Assembly (NCBI GenBank): GCA_023231475.1
Contig: JALJEE010001605.1
Coordinates: 62,001-126,000 of the forward strand
Direction of reading: 5' to 3'
DNA: 64,000 bases
From: Seison nebaliae
Lineage: Eukaryota; Rotifera; Pararotatoria; Seisonacea; Seisonidae
The translations under genes were made by a program, and so were the position numbers. The notes beneath the pieces are model-generated. The model was not told the DNA's origin. It ran no database searches and saw nothing but the letters and a program-made list of their open reading frames with translations. Positions 47,278 to 59,282 of this stretch are shown here, piece after piece. Position 1 is the stretch's first letter. Every line of letters starts with the position of its first letter.

Positions 47278-50277
47278 CTGCTTATAATCGATGAAATGAA
47301 ACACATTAACAAAATCCCAAAAGCGTTCTCCTTTTATATGATCTCTTTCCTAACCAATCAAACAAACTATTTTTTTTGGAAGAGAATACTAATTTTACAT
47401 AACATAATCCACATAAACCGCAACTAAGTCAAACTTCGCCTATAGTGCCAGTAGAAGAATCGGTTGCAGGCTTTTACCTCAACTACAATAATATTATGAA
47501 AATGAAAGCGGAAAAAACATAGAAATTATTTGACTAAAAGCAAAATATGAAGAAGATTAGTTGACTTGTGAGAATAATTCTCTATAAAACGTTCTTTTAA
47601 TACGAATTCTATCCTTTTTCATATCCTCTACTTTCCATTCAATCTCTTACTTGTTCAACCGACAAGTTATATAATATTGTTTATTAACTTCGACAATAAG
47701 TTGGAAACTTGATATCATTTTCAATTTGTTCATTCATCTCAAGCAAATAATGTGTTCCATTCATCATAAAGTATTAGCAATCAATAAATGTTCTTTCAAC
47801 AACTCTATCGATCAATGGAAATAAATATGATCTGAACCGAAAATTGAAAAGAGAGAGACAGAGAGAGAGAGAGAGAGGGAGTAAATCATTGTGAGTTATG
47901 AAACAATCGATTCTTCCACATATATATTTCGTCTTTAAAAAAGAAATTTTCATTTGGTTAGAGATAGGAATTATGAGGAGAAAGTCAAATGAGAATTCTT
48001 TCTTATTCAAATTCATTTCTAAAGGCAAAACAAATTATTTGCCGGTTACCAATAAATTTGTATATGTGCATTTGCGTCCGATTCTATTCAATACCAATTC
48101 AACAACTATGAATACTACAATTAAAATAAGTTAAATAATTTACTATGATCACTGAAGCAAGAGGGAACGTTTTCATTCTCTATAACTTCTGTTCCAAATA
48201 CATACACATCCCTAATAACACCACTCAATGGGGAACACTATCGGTAGGAGTAGAACTATTAGACATATCGAAAAATTAAGGAATAACTCCTATCCAATCA
48301 AATCAGTGAGAGAATCAACAAATATATGCGGATTCAGCCTTTAGCATTTCACGAATTTAAGTTTAAATGAAGAATTGAGAGAAAACAATAGAAAAAGAAA
48401 TTTGATGAGATCATTGATTCTTAATACTTTCGTCTTTTTCCTTTTTATTATTCTTAACAATTTTCATATTTCCTTCCTACTTGTCATAAGTCTTTCATTT
48501 TCTGTTAATCCAACATGAGTTTGGAGAAGTAGCAATAGATGTGGAGGAAATATTAAAGCGGAAATCTCTCGGAAACAATGACTGGTACTTTTAGGGGTTT
48601 GGCAGAAGTATGGCAGAAGTATGGCAAATATTTAAATGTAAACTAATCACGATTAACGGATTTGACATAACGAACAAGATGGAGGAATGGTAAAGAAAAG
48701 CAAAGGAGAATTGAAAAATAAGAAGAAGATTAATTAATGTAGATGAACAGGAAGGGATCTAATAAAGAGGAAATATTGCTCTCGGCTTTCCAATCATTTC
48801 TTTATCTTCCAATTCTCCAATTTTTTCCAGAATTCTCCCCTAATCGGAATGAGTATACGTGAGGACGAAATGGATGGAAAGGTGTTATTTTAATGAGAAT
48901 AAATCTCTTCTAGGCATGCTATTATAAGAAAGGTGTCATAAATTAGCCATTGATATTTAGAGAAATGTCAATGTACGATAATAATGATCGTCTAATCATT
49001 TTCTACTTGAGCATTATCTCCCAGCCAAATTCATTATGAATCCTTAATCAACTAACTAATAAATAGTTGAATTATGATAATAGAAATTTATTAGAAAACA
49101 CCCAACAACCCAATAAAGACACCAATATAAATTTCTAAATAATATTTTCATATTTCTTTATTCGAACTATGTCGTTTTTGGGAGATAAAAAAAAATTCTT
49201 GGAATTATTAATTCAAACTTGTAACATCTATAAAATATTCGTCAAATGGTAAGAAAAGTTTAGTGGAAGATGGAATAAGGATTCTATTAAACTGAACTGA
49301 AGCATTAACTTCCATATAAACAATCGATTCATTCTAATTTATTAATTCCATAAATTCATCTGAATGTTAACTTTTTCACCATCAACTACCAAATGTGATT
49401 TGAGGAAAGCATAAACATTAGCCGATCTTCAATGGTATCTACAGATTTCTGAAAGGATTATTCCATTTTCTTCATGAATCCATTGTCATCGAACGATTCT
49501 CTACTATTAAATCAGATTTAAAAATTTATCGAACATAATTATAGATGTTGAACGAAGCGTTTAATTAATCTCAATGACAACTATAAAACATTTGAAGAAT
49601 GGAAAATTATATAAAAAACATTTTTCGGCATCCTATCATTTTCCGGAATAATTCAGGTGTGAAATGAAGTGACTCCCGAACACAACAAATTTTCACATCT
49701 TCCCAACACACTACAATTAAATTCATTCAAAGACATTTCATATCTTGAAGTCGGATAGTCTACGATCGAACAATTGTGAAGCTTTCAGTATTTTTAAGTT
49801 GATAGAACTTGAAAAATTTTTTATTTACAATTCTTCCTCAAACAATAATAGGTGAAAGAAATTGATCTTATATTAATTTTGTTATAATATCACGATTGAG
49901 AACGTGAATTATTTAAGAAATCTCATAAGTTTATTTTCTTTTACTATTGGAACTCTCTAAACACAGGAGGAAGGTCCCGATTATAAAATCCAAATCGATT
50001 GATCAAAAATAAAGAAAACAAAAGTCAATTAAGTCTCACCCATTCCTCCAACATATCACCCGTCCATTGTCTGTGTTTGTAGAAAATAAATAAAATTCTC
50101 CTTCTTTTTGATGTGAGGGCAATCGATAATTTCCATTTTATTTTAACAATCACATAACATTAAATTTTTTGGTTAAGAAAAGACAAATTAATTTATTATT
50201 GTTTTTGTCCAACATAGAAAATTGCCGAAAAATAAAATTCAGAAAACATTTATTAGAATTTACGAAGAATTTTGATC
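47278..50277. other. 3-kb intergenic region upstream of TFAP2
   Basis: No gene could be supported. It lies upstream of TFAP2, a developmental regulator, so it may hold enhancers and untranslated exons; that is inference from position only. It includes the GA repeat at 47848-47880. Confidence 0.4.
47848..47880. repeat. GA microsatellite
   Basis: A run of GA dinucleotides with two interruptions, upstream of TFAP2. Confidence 0.9.
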
Positions 50278-51019
50278 CTACTCGGTACATCTCTAGACAA
50301 AGGAATTGTTTAAATATAATGAAAAAATTTTTTAAAAATCTAACTAAAATTGCAGTGACCATATCACCACTCTCTTCTGTGAGGAATTTGCATGCCTTCT
50401 TCTTCGACACCTTTCCTTCCTCCATCACCATCTTCAATTCTTGTGCTGTGAACATTGGTTTGTCGTCTTTCATTGGAATTTCAATATCATCATCACTATC
50501 AACATCCGAATCATCATTATCTTTCTTTCCATCATCTTTCATGTCACCTGAATTTCCTTTTGGTTCGCTCATCATTTTTGTTGCTTTCGCTAAATCTTCT
50601 CTCATATAACGATTAGCGTCTAATTTGGATGTGGCATCTTCAATTTTCGCTTCACCAAAAACAATATATGAATCCATATTTGGTACTTTGTACACTTCAG
50701 CGTTTTTGATAGCGAACGCCGTTGCACCTGGTTTTCGAATAGTCACACAATTGTATTGGGGCAATTGTTGTGTCAAGAATTTAGCGAGTGTCTTTTTATG
50801 TTTCTTTTCACTTTTGTGCTTCTTTCGATTGCCACTCTTCTTCGAACGACCAGATTTCTGTTCCACATTCTCCTAAAATTTGAAAATTTTCATAAAAATC
50901 TTTTTATAAAATTTCAATGAAACTTTTGTATTTTCTACTTCGGACAATTTGGCTTCAAGATCTTCCAATTTGCCCGCGATCTCTTCCACATTATCCAAGC
51001 TTTCTTCTCCTTTTGCCAT
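50278..51019 (-). CDS. NACA: Nascent polypeptide-associated complex subunit alpha
   Basis: Exons 51019-50924, 50872-50345 and 50292-50278, both introns phase 0, 212 residues, near the usual 215. NACA pairs with BTF3 on the ribosome exit site and shields nascent chains. The NAC domain is seen as YNCVTIRKPGATAFAIKNAE, VYKVPNMDSYIVFGEAKIED; the C-terminal UBA-like domain as TAQELKMVMEEGKVSKKKAC and KFLTEESGDMVTAIL. The N-terminal exon (MAKGEESLDNVEEIAGKLED) is acidic as expected; the middle has a Lys-rich patch. The last exon adds only RCTE, which replaces the usual short hydrophobic end. Head-to-head with DNLZ, 186 bp between starts. Confidence 0.93.
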
Positions 51020-51205
51020 CTTATTTTGAGAGAAAGATACAAATAGATTGAAACAAAATATTTAATTGATAAATAATGCAATTTTTATTAACAACAACGA
51101 GGTTAGATTGAAAATAATTTGAATAAATTTATCCAAAAAAAATTATAGAGATTAATTAAAATTTTTGAAATTCAAATTTTAAGCTTTGTAAATAGTGACA
51201 TTATT

Positions 51206-51643
51206 ATGAGTCATAAAATTACACCAAGAATCATTTATTCAACAGCTTGTTCAATTTTACGTTATACGAGAAGGAATGACTTAATTCTTCAACCACTTAA
51301 ATATTCGATTGGACATGAACAATTTAAGAGATTCTCATCGTCTTCTCATAATTTGCCAGTTGGAAATTGGATAAATTCACAAACTCCTTCAGAATATGAA
51401 AGGAAATTAATGATTCATTTCACGTGTAAAGTATGCAATGAGAGAAATAAGAAAACATTTTCGAAGCATTCTTACGAGAAAGGTGTTGTCATCATTCGAT
51501 GTGAAGGATGTTCAAATTTACATTTAATTGCTGACAATTTACAGTGGTTCTCCGACATCGATCAAAATTCGAACAATATTGAAAAGATTTTGGAGAAGAA
51601 GGGTGAATCAGTTGAAAGAAAAGATTCGTTTGAAATTGTTTAA
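51206..51643 (+). CDS. DNLZ: DNL-type zinc finger protein (mitochondrial HSP70 escort protein)
   Basis: Single exon, 145 codons. DNLZ/HEP1/Zim17 keeps mitochondrial HSP70 soluble and assists matrix protein import. An Arg/Ser-rich N-terminus without acidic residues (about residues 1-50) fits a mitochondrial presequence. The zinc-binding domain has FTCKVCNERNKKTFSKHSYE, GVVIIRCEGCSNLHLIADNL and QWF: two CxxC pairs and the D-N-L motif that names the family. The C-terminal 30 residues are charged and not conserved. Confidence 0.93.
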   Translation: MSHKITPRIIYSTACSILRYTRRNDLILQPLKYSIGHEQFKRFSSSSHNLPVGNWINSQTPSEYERKLMIHFTCKVCNERNKKTFSKHSYEKGVVIIRCEGCSNLHLIADNLQWFSDIDQNSNNIEKILEKKGESVERKDSFEIV

Positions 51644-52168
51644 TAAAATTTAAGTTCCAAAAAAAAAAGAAATATATTGAACATTTGTATGTTTTAATTG
51701 GAGGAAAGAAATGTATGTGAACAATTCGAATGAACGGGATGATTCGTCGATTCTATCATCTAAAAAAATTTGTTTTTAATAAATTTTTTCATTTTCATAA
51801 ACAGTTGGAGAAGAAGGAATGGTGATATGTGTGGATAGATGAATGGATGAAGAAAAAGATATATTGAAGAGAATAAATAATAATAATAAATGTTGCTGTT
51901 TAAAGCTAAAATTAAACTGAAAATACTATCAGAAGAGAGATTACCACTAATTAATTTAAAATGTCGTTAAACTCTTTAAAAGACAACAAGTGAATAATAA
52001 TAATAGTCACATAAATTTGGAGATATGGTGATAATCTGATGTTTTTTCCTTTCCAAAACAACATATCCCAAATGAAATGACATGTTAGAAAGAAATAAAT
52101 GTGAATTGTAAACTGAAAATGAAATGAAATTCCAACAATCTTGAAATTAGAAATAAAGGAAGATTTGT
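51644..52168. other. Convergent spacer DNLZ/TMEM87
   Basis: About 0.5 kb of AT-rich sequence between convergent genes, no gene recognised. Confidence 0.4.
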
Positions 52169-54459
52169 TCAATCATTTTTAGTCATACGAATTTCGTTCG
52201 CTTCCTCATCCGATTGAGTTCCCATTAATGTGTCGATTACTCTGGAAATTCATTGTATAATCGTGAAAAAAAAAGAATAATAATAATAATAACTTTTCAA
52301 CATTGGGCACGGAACTAGATTGATTGTTTTTCGTTTTACTATTGGAATTCTTCTTCTCTGGAATATTCTTATCCATCCATTCTAATTCTTTCTAGAAGTT
52401 TAATGGAATGGAAATTTTCATGAAAATTTGAAAAATACGAACATCCACTCGACTTTCTTCAAAATTGTCGTCTGCTGATTTATCTCGTTCTTTGTTAATT
52501 AATCGTTGTTTGACATTATCAGAATCTAAAAGAAATGAGAATTAAATATAAATTGAAAAATAAAACCATAAATTACATGATCCAATTGAATATCTTCCTC
52601 TTGATCGTCATCGAGTAATGGTGAGAAAGCATATCTGATGAAATGAAGATGGAATTGGAACGAAATAGAAGAATGAAACCTTTGATTATTTTTCGACGGT
52701 CTCCAAAGAATAATAATGACGAGAAGCATCAAAGAAAATAATATTTGCCAAATAGCAGTATCCATCCACATATTCTTCCACGCCATCATACATGCCGTAA
52801 AATGATGATTAAATAATGATAATATCATAAAAACAATTGAAGCTTCCAATATGTTAAATTAGAAATTAATAATTTAAATTATATTCAATTTAATTAACCC
52901 AATACACAACATATTAATGTGAATGTAAAATGACGATACAAATTCAATTTGACGATGTTATTCCGTTCTCTTAAAACCTTAATTGTATGATGTAATGTGG
53001 TGAAAATCCAATAACATAAAAATGCATCAGCTCCCGCTAAAATTAGAATATATTAAAGAAAAAAAATTAATTGACATAATAATTGGAGGAAAGGAAGAAC
53101 CTAAAGGAATTTGTGAAATTGCTGCTCGTTTCGGATCATTGGCGAAAACTTTGAAGAAAGCATCGAATAATGAGAGAATGAAATATCCAATTCCACATAA
53201 CAAGACATTTCTCATTAATTCACCTAATCTCGGTCTAGTCAATCATATCAATTTGTTCATTTTAGAAAAAGAGATAAATGAATAAACTTCACAATACCAT
53301 AACCGAAAGCCACTATGAGAATTAAAATACGTGCCAAACTCCTCTTACCTGCTGAAACGATTTCAGCAGCCAATGCAATTTTTATATCTCTTTTTCCTGT
53401 TTTATCCACTTGTTCATATTCAGCTAAATACATGGCCTTTTCAATCATTCCTATGAGAATGACGAATCCAATCCAAAATTGAATTCTCAACAATTGTCTC
53501 CAATATCTCGCTAAATAAAATAGCCAGATAATGGCGAATATTGCTGGGAAAATGAATATCATAAAATTTTCATATAAGTCTAATATGAACTGTAAACGCA
53601 ACAGAGTAGCGAATAGAAGGGAATGAAAATTTTGTTTGATGCTGATAAATATCTATTTGTTCTGGGATTCTTTATTTCAATTCGAATATCAATCGGATGA
53701 TCTTTCCAATCGGATGGTTTTGGTCCATATAATTCGAAAGTGAATGCATATTCACTCGTCTCACAAACATCTATCAATAACTGCTTTTTCGCATGAACGG
53801 ATAATATATCGGACTTAATAAATAATTTTGAATAAAATGAAGAGAAATTTAAAAAGAGAAGGTTGATAAACTTCATTTTTCACTGCTCGAACATTACGAG
53901 ATTTAGTTAAATTAGATTTGTTGATTTCCGTTCTTTGACATGTCCTCTCCATCACTTCAGGTTGATCATAATCACAATTAAAAGTGACTGGTAGAAACAG
54001 AATCATGTTTGATGAGGATTCCTTCTTCTTTGTAATAAAAGAAATTTCAATTGGAAATATTGAAAATAAATAATTTTTTAGAAAGATATTTAACTGGAAT
54101 TGAAACACTTCGAGAAATATCATTTTGACATTGGATCATTTCCAAATAATATTTTACTGTAAATTTTAAATTACTCGATCGACAATCGACTAGAGAGAAA
54201 TTGAAAATGAAGACCAAATAGAAATTATGAGAAATGTAACGATCTAATAGGACTCGATCACCAGCAGTAATCGAATGCACGAACTGTTTATTAGTATTCT
54301 ATCATAGAATTATATAAATGAATTGTAATCAAGTTAAAAGAAAACGTTTATAATATCTTTAATTTCGAAGTATCCTTGTTCGGGTAACAGACAAGTTGAT
54401 TGATGGAAAACGAAGACACATAAGAGAACTGCGACATATTGAGAGAAGAATTTGTTCAT
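52169..54459 (-). CDS. TMEM87: TMEM87-type Golgi seven-pass membrane protein
   Basis: Twelve exons: 54459-54346, 54298-54095, 54027-53872, 53813-53643, 53589-53288, 53234-53101, 53036-52899, 52842-52680, 52634-52567, 52525-52443, 52391-52294, 52241-52169; 567 residues. TMEM87 belongs to the GOST family: a luminal GOLD-like domain followed by seven helices, located in the Golgi. Signal peptide: MNKFFSQYVAVLLCVFVFHQ. The membrane part is highly recognisable: YWRQLLRIQFWIGFVILIGM, AEIVSAGKRSLARILILIVA, FGYGIVKPRLGELMRNVLL, LNLYRHFTFTLI, IILWRPSKNNQRYAFSPLLD and a tail with LEWMDKNIP and SDEE. All joins agree in phase. The intron 53590-53642 has no GT donor; the only in-frame solution is GC..AG, which restores the family alignment. 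Confidence 0.9.
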
Positions 54460-55024
54460 TTCACTTCCACTTGTTCCTCACCAAAATTTTCAACTTATGT
54501 GAATATGTAGCAGTTGATTGAAAATAACTGACGATGTGTTAATAAATCGACCAAATAAATAACACGTCTCATTTAATTAATTTCATTAAGCTTATCATTT
54601 AAATCAATTATCTAATTATTATCTCATCATTTTCACTTTCTACGACTCAGATGAGAAACACAACAATTATTTAATCTTATTAAATTATTTTCATTGTTCA
54701 TTGACGTCAGATAGTGATGATACCAATACCTAATACCTAACACAGATGAAACTTTGTCAACTTATCAAACTTCAAATGGATTACTTTCTGAATGATAAAT
54801 TATTCTAATCAATTTAATTTAAAAAAATTTAAACTATTAAAAATTAGCTTGGATAAGAATGGAGAAGTTGAAAATACTTGATTTTACTTGATTAATTATT
54901 GGTTTTATTATAAGAACTTCTTTCAAAAAAAAAACATATGGAGACAACAATTTAATGTCGATTTATATTTATCGGGATAACAAGAGGAAAAGATTTATTT
55001 CATTAAAATTTAATGAAATAATTT
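54460..55024. other. Intergenic, TMEM87 to RPL35A
   Basis: About 0.6 kb AT-rich, no open frame; promoter side of TMEM87 and 3' side of RPL35A. Confidence 0.4.
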
Positions 55025-55420
55025 TTAGATATGTGATGGATACAACATAACACGAATACGATGTCCCATGGCGTTTGGTGGAAGATTGTGAGAGAATTTT
55101 GCTCGCACGCTACCACTATTCCCGTGAACTCTTGTCACTTTTCCCCAAATAGCACGAACTTTCTTTTGTTTTCCATTTTGGGAGGATTGCGATCTGAGAA
55201 ATTAGAAATAAAATTTGAATAAGAATTTAAAGAAGGAGACGAACCCTTTGGATTTATAGACGAAGACACATCGTTTACCTAAATAAAAGTGAGCGTCTTT
55301 CTGGTCATACACACCGTCCAACTTCAACAGAGCTGTGTTTTCGTGTTGATTTCTCAATCCACGTTTATATCCAGTGAATACACCTTTGACGTAAAGTCTG
55401 GTAAATTTATCGTTGGACAT
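55025..55420 (-). CDS. RPL35A: Large ribosomal subunit protein eL33 (L35a)
   Basis: Exons 55420-55245 and 55193-55025, phase 2, 114 residues (human 110). Matches the family along its length: [51 protein letters not shown], then after the intron [40 protein letters not shown] and PSHI. Head-to-head with the acetyl-CoA acetyltransferase gene, about 300 bp between starts. Confidence 0.96.
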
Positions 55421-55721
55421 GATATTTTTGGGAAGAAAATAATTATTCTAAAAAATCGAAAAAATCCGTTCAAATGAGAGTTTGATGAATTTGAGAATAA
55501 GATACAAAAATCGTGAAAATTACATTATTTAAATAAATTATTTCTATACATCACTGTTGTTGTTGGTGAACTTAAAATTTAAATATTCCGAAACTTTTTC
55601 AAATTTTCTCATAAAACTTTCTCTCATTTCAAACGAGAATTGTCATCTCATTTCAATTTGTATTGATTATTTTAAAATTAAAAATTGTTCAGTCATTCAG
55701 TCAACATTGTTGTATAAGACG

Positions 55722-57085
55722 ATGGAAAATGTGCATATAGTTTGTGCGAAACGTAGCGCAGTAGGTTCATATTATGGATCATTATCCAAATTACCCGCAA
55801 CTATTATTGGTTCTCAGGTTGTAATTGAAATGAAGGAAGAACTGGAATTATCAAATAATGATATATCTGAATTTATTATAGGACAATGTCTTGTCGCTGG
55901 TCAAGGTTTGATGTTTTATGGAAATTTTAAATAATTTTTAGATAATAATTAATTAAATTTTTTAATTTAGGACAAAATCCTGCGAGACAAACAGCACTTC
56001 TTTCTGGATTTTCTCATTCGACTAATGCATTCACCATCAATATGGTATGTGGTTCTGGATTAAAATCAATCGTTATGGCATTTAATGAAATTCGATTAAA
56101 TGATGATGGTGGGAAGATCATCATTGCTGGTGGACAAGAGAATATGAGTTTTACTCCTCATTTAGTTTTCGCGAGAAATCCTCTCAAATTCGGAAATGGA
56201 GAACTGATCGATTCAATGAAATTTGACGGTTTAACTGATGCATTCCATAAAGTGGCGATGGGAGAAACGGCAGAACAGATTGTCGACAAATACAAAATAA
56301 CGAGAGAAGCGCAAGACATTTTTGCATACAATTCTCATATGAAATATTTTGAGAATGGTCAAAATGGATTTAAAGAAGAAATTACTCCAATAAAGTTGAT
56401 TGATATGAAAAAATTAGAAAAATTTCAACAAGACAATTTATTCTCCTCATTATCAATCGTTCCATTTCTAAAAGATGACAATACATCGAAATTGTTTAGT
56501 GAGGATGAAGGTCCAAGAAAAGATACTTCGATAGAAAAATTGAGAAAATTGAGACCATATTTCCGTCCGAAATCTGGAACAGTCACACCTGGATCATCAT
56601 CAACTATTAATGATGGTGCTGCTTTCTTATGTTTGACATCGGAAAATGAAATGAAAAAACGGAATTGGAAGTCATTAGGACGAATCGTGACGTTTGGACA
56701 AAGTGGTTGTAATCCAATCATTATGGGCATTGCTCCAGTTGAAGCGATAAAGAAATGTTTGAAGAAAGCCAATTGGAAATTGAGTGAAGTTGACATATTT
56801 GAATTGAATGAAGCATTCGCAGCACAATCATTAGCTGTCATTAAAGAATTGGATATTGAATTAAAGAAGGAGAATGATAATTGTTCAGGCGATTGTTCCA
56901 TTGCTCAAAAAGTTAATATTTGTGGTGGTGCTATTGCAATTGGACATCCGATCGGCGCATCGGGAGCTCGCGTTCTAGTCACTTTAATTCATTTAATGAA
57001 ACGAAAAAATTTAAAGAAAGGAATTGCTGCCTTATGTATTGGTGGTGGACAAGCTATAGCAGTAGCAATCGAAAATTGTCTGTGA
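55722..57085 (+). CDS. ACAT: Acetyl-CoA acetyltransferase (thiolase II)
   Basis: Exons 55722-55905 and 55971-57085, phase 1, 432 residues. Thiolase II condenses two acetyl-CoA to acetoacetyl-CoA or the reverse. The nucleophilic Cys is in NMVCGSGLKS; the C-terminal motifs NEAFAAQSLAVIKEL, CGGAIAIGHPIGASGARVLV (active-site His) and ALCIGGGQA (second Cys) are all present. The start MENVHIVCAKRSAVGSYYGS has no mitochondrial presequence, and the C-terminus (VAIENCL) is not a peroxisomal signal, so a cytosolic enzyme (ACAT2-like, sterol or isoprenoid precursor pathway) is most likely. Two insertions, near residues 185-215 (EKFQQDNLFSSLSIVPFLKD) and near 360, make it longer than the usual 395. Confidence 0.93.
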
Positions 57086-57379
57086 TTTCTTCTCATTTTT
57101 TCTTCCTATTTATCATATTTATTATTATTAGTTCGTATATTTATTATTAGTTTATTTCGAAAAATTTTTAATTGTCGAAACTATTCATTTTACTTCAAAT
57201 AAAGAGAAAGAAATTAGAAAAATTTTGTTTATGTTGAATGAAACATGATAAGAAAAAAAATTAATGAAATATTTTAATATCTCGAAACGGAATTAAAACA
57301 AATTGACAATTGGACGACTATAAATTGAAAGAGAAAAAGAGATTATGCAGAAAAAATTGAAAATTATTTTTTTTAAATT

Positions 57380-57771
57380 ATGAAATTCTTGATTTTATTA
57401 GTTTCCATTTTATTAGTTTGGTGCACCGTCTCCTCAACTAGTTTGGATAATCCACTACGTCAAATTGAACACCAATCGGCAAAGAAAATATATCGAGCTA
57501 TGAAGTGTTTAAGGAAGTCATGTAAAGGTCAATCCGTCCAATGTTTCATATGTGGCGAAGCGTTTTATAAAGTTTTAGATATATTTGGGAAAAGTTAAAA
57601 ATTTCTTTCCTTTTTGTAGAAATGACACTTAACTATCTTATTATAGAGAAAGTAACTTGTAAGTCAACGGGAAAGAAAGATATTGACTGGTCTTCAGTTA
57701 GAGAGCCGAAAACGGATTATTGTTGTCATCATGGATGTACGATGAAAGATATTATCAATTTTCTTAATTGA
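57380..57771 (+). CDS. Small secreted cysteine-rich protein, copy 1
   Basis: Exons 57380-57593 and 57647-57771, phase 1, 112 residues. Signal peptide MKFLILLVSILLVWCTVSST. The mature part has eight cysteines: MKCLRKSCKGQSVQCFICGE, VTCKSTGKKDIDW and YCCHHGCTMKDIINFLN. CGEAFYKVL resembles an insulin B-chain core (CGxxLxxxL) and CC-x3-C resembles an insulin A chain, but the last A-chain Cys is absent and the B-chain Cys spacing is longer, so membership is uncertain. A paralogue with the same pattern is encoded on the other strand, 232 bp downstream, tail to tail. Confidence 0.7.
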
Positions 57772-58003
57772 GATTAGTTCTAAAAGAAGGGACGGTTAAC
57801 CGGAAAGAAATCGTTTATTTATAACATTCAAAATTTTCTTTTTTCGTTTTTTACAATTAAAAATAAAATAATCAATAAAAACCAAATTACGGAATGAATC
57901 ATAAAAAAATTAGTTTTGAATAAACAAAATAATTTTAAAAAAAAATACGAAGAATTTCTCATTAAATTATTACCATCATTCTCCAATTCTAAACGATTTC
58001 TTT

Positions 58004-58511
58004 TCATTTATGACCATGAGGAAACTTCTCATTTAAATACATCAGTTGCTCCAATGAACATCCACGTTGACAACAAGTTTCCGGTAGTAAAAATTCTTCC
58101 TTCCAATCAGCTAAATGATTTCGACGACATTTTTTCGCTAAAATTTTTTAAAAGAGTTTCAGTTTTAGTTTAATGGAAAGATGAAGAATAGTAACGGTAT
58201 TTGACGGAATATAAATCTTCGAGAATTAAATATAAAACTTCGCCACACAAATTACAAGTGGATAGATCAAAGCAAGATCGTTTCAAACATTTTTTTTGTC
58301 GTTCGACTCTTAATCTTGTGGACACGCCATGATGGAATGAGAAACGTCTTGATCGATGTAATGTTAAATTCTCAAACGATAGTCCATTATTAATTTCCTT
58401 CAATTGTTTTTGACGTGGTTGATATTTGGTTTGTGCTTGGAAATGTGTTGTACGTAATGATACGAATGGTATCAGAATTGTTAGAACGACTATTGAGATA
58501 GAAAAGTTCAT
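58004..58511 (-). CDS. Small secreted cysteine-rich protein, copy 2
   Basis: Exons 58511-58196 and 58137-58004, phase 1, 149 residues. Signal peptide in MNFSISIVVLTILIPFVSLR, then a basic spacer with RSRR and RQKK sites where processing could occur, then KKCLKRSCFDLSTCNLCGEV, KKCRRNHLADW and TCCQRGCSLEQLMYL. The cysteine pattern C-x4-C-x5-C-x2-CGE ... C ... DW ... CC-x3-C is shared with copy 1, with the intron at the same place and phase, so the two arose by duplication. The longer propeptide suggests a processed hormone-like or defence-like peptide. Function unknown. Confidence 0.7.
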
Positions 58512-59282
58512 TTGACTCAAAATGAATGTTGAATGTTCAAATAATTCTAATGTGGTTGTTGAAGATTAATTGAACAGATCTGATGAGTATTTTATGGAGA
58601 GACAAGATATGGAAATTTGATATTAGAATATGGATGAAATGAATTATATTTATATTGTCATTCGAGATGTGGTGGCAGCGAAGGAAATGACTAATTGAGT
58701 GGATATTTAGGTCAATGTTTTCTTTCCAGTTATAAGTAGGAAAAATGAAAATGAAGAAGAAAGAAAGTTTGTTGAGTTTCGAGAGGTGATAAACGGGAAA
58801 ATAATCGTGTTCTTTTTCTCAATGGATACAAATGAAATAATTCGTTCTCTTTTTCGCTCATCCATCAACTCTCAAGCAACAATAGAGAAATAGTTATCAA
58901 CAACAAACCACCACGTAGTGATGTCGTTAACAAAAAGAAATTAAAATAGATGATGACAAATAACGACTGGACGAGGAAACGATCAACCGGAAATTTATCG
59001 ACATTTAAGAAAGATGAAGCCGGAAAAATAGAGGAGAAATAGAGAAAAGAATAACAAAAGATGCTAATGAAATAGGAAACGATAGCCAAATGTTTTTATC
59101 ATATGGTTTCCATTATCGTTCAATATTTATGTTGTCTAAATATTATTTTTGTATTTCTTTCTTCTTCTTTTATTTATTTATCATTATTCTTCTTCTTCTA
59201 TCTCATTATTCTCGGATCATTATTAGATGCGGATCATTTTCCTTAATATATTTGTTCCTCTCATTGTGAGTTGTTTGTCTAG
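58512..59282. other. Intergenic, no gene recognised
   Basis: About 0.8 kb between copy 2 and the 3' end of the kinase gene. The short frame near 58865-59089 is not supported. Confidence 0.4.

Noticed and set aside
47905-48134. Open frames upstream of TFAP2
   Set aside because: No family features, and the composition is like the surrounding spacer.
56425-56901. 158-codon minus-strand frame inside the thiolase gene
   Set aside because: Antisense shadow of a well-supported enzyme.
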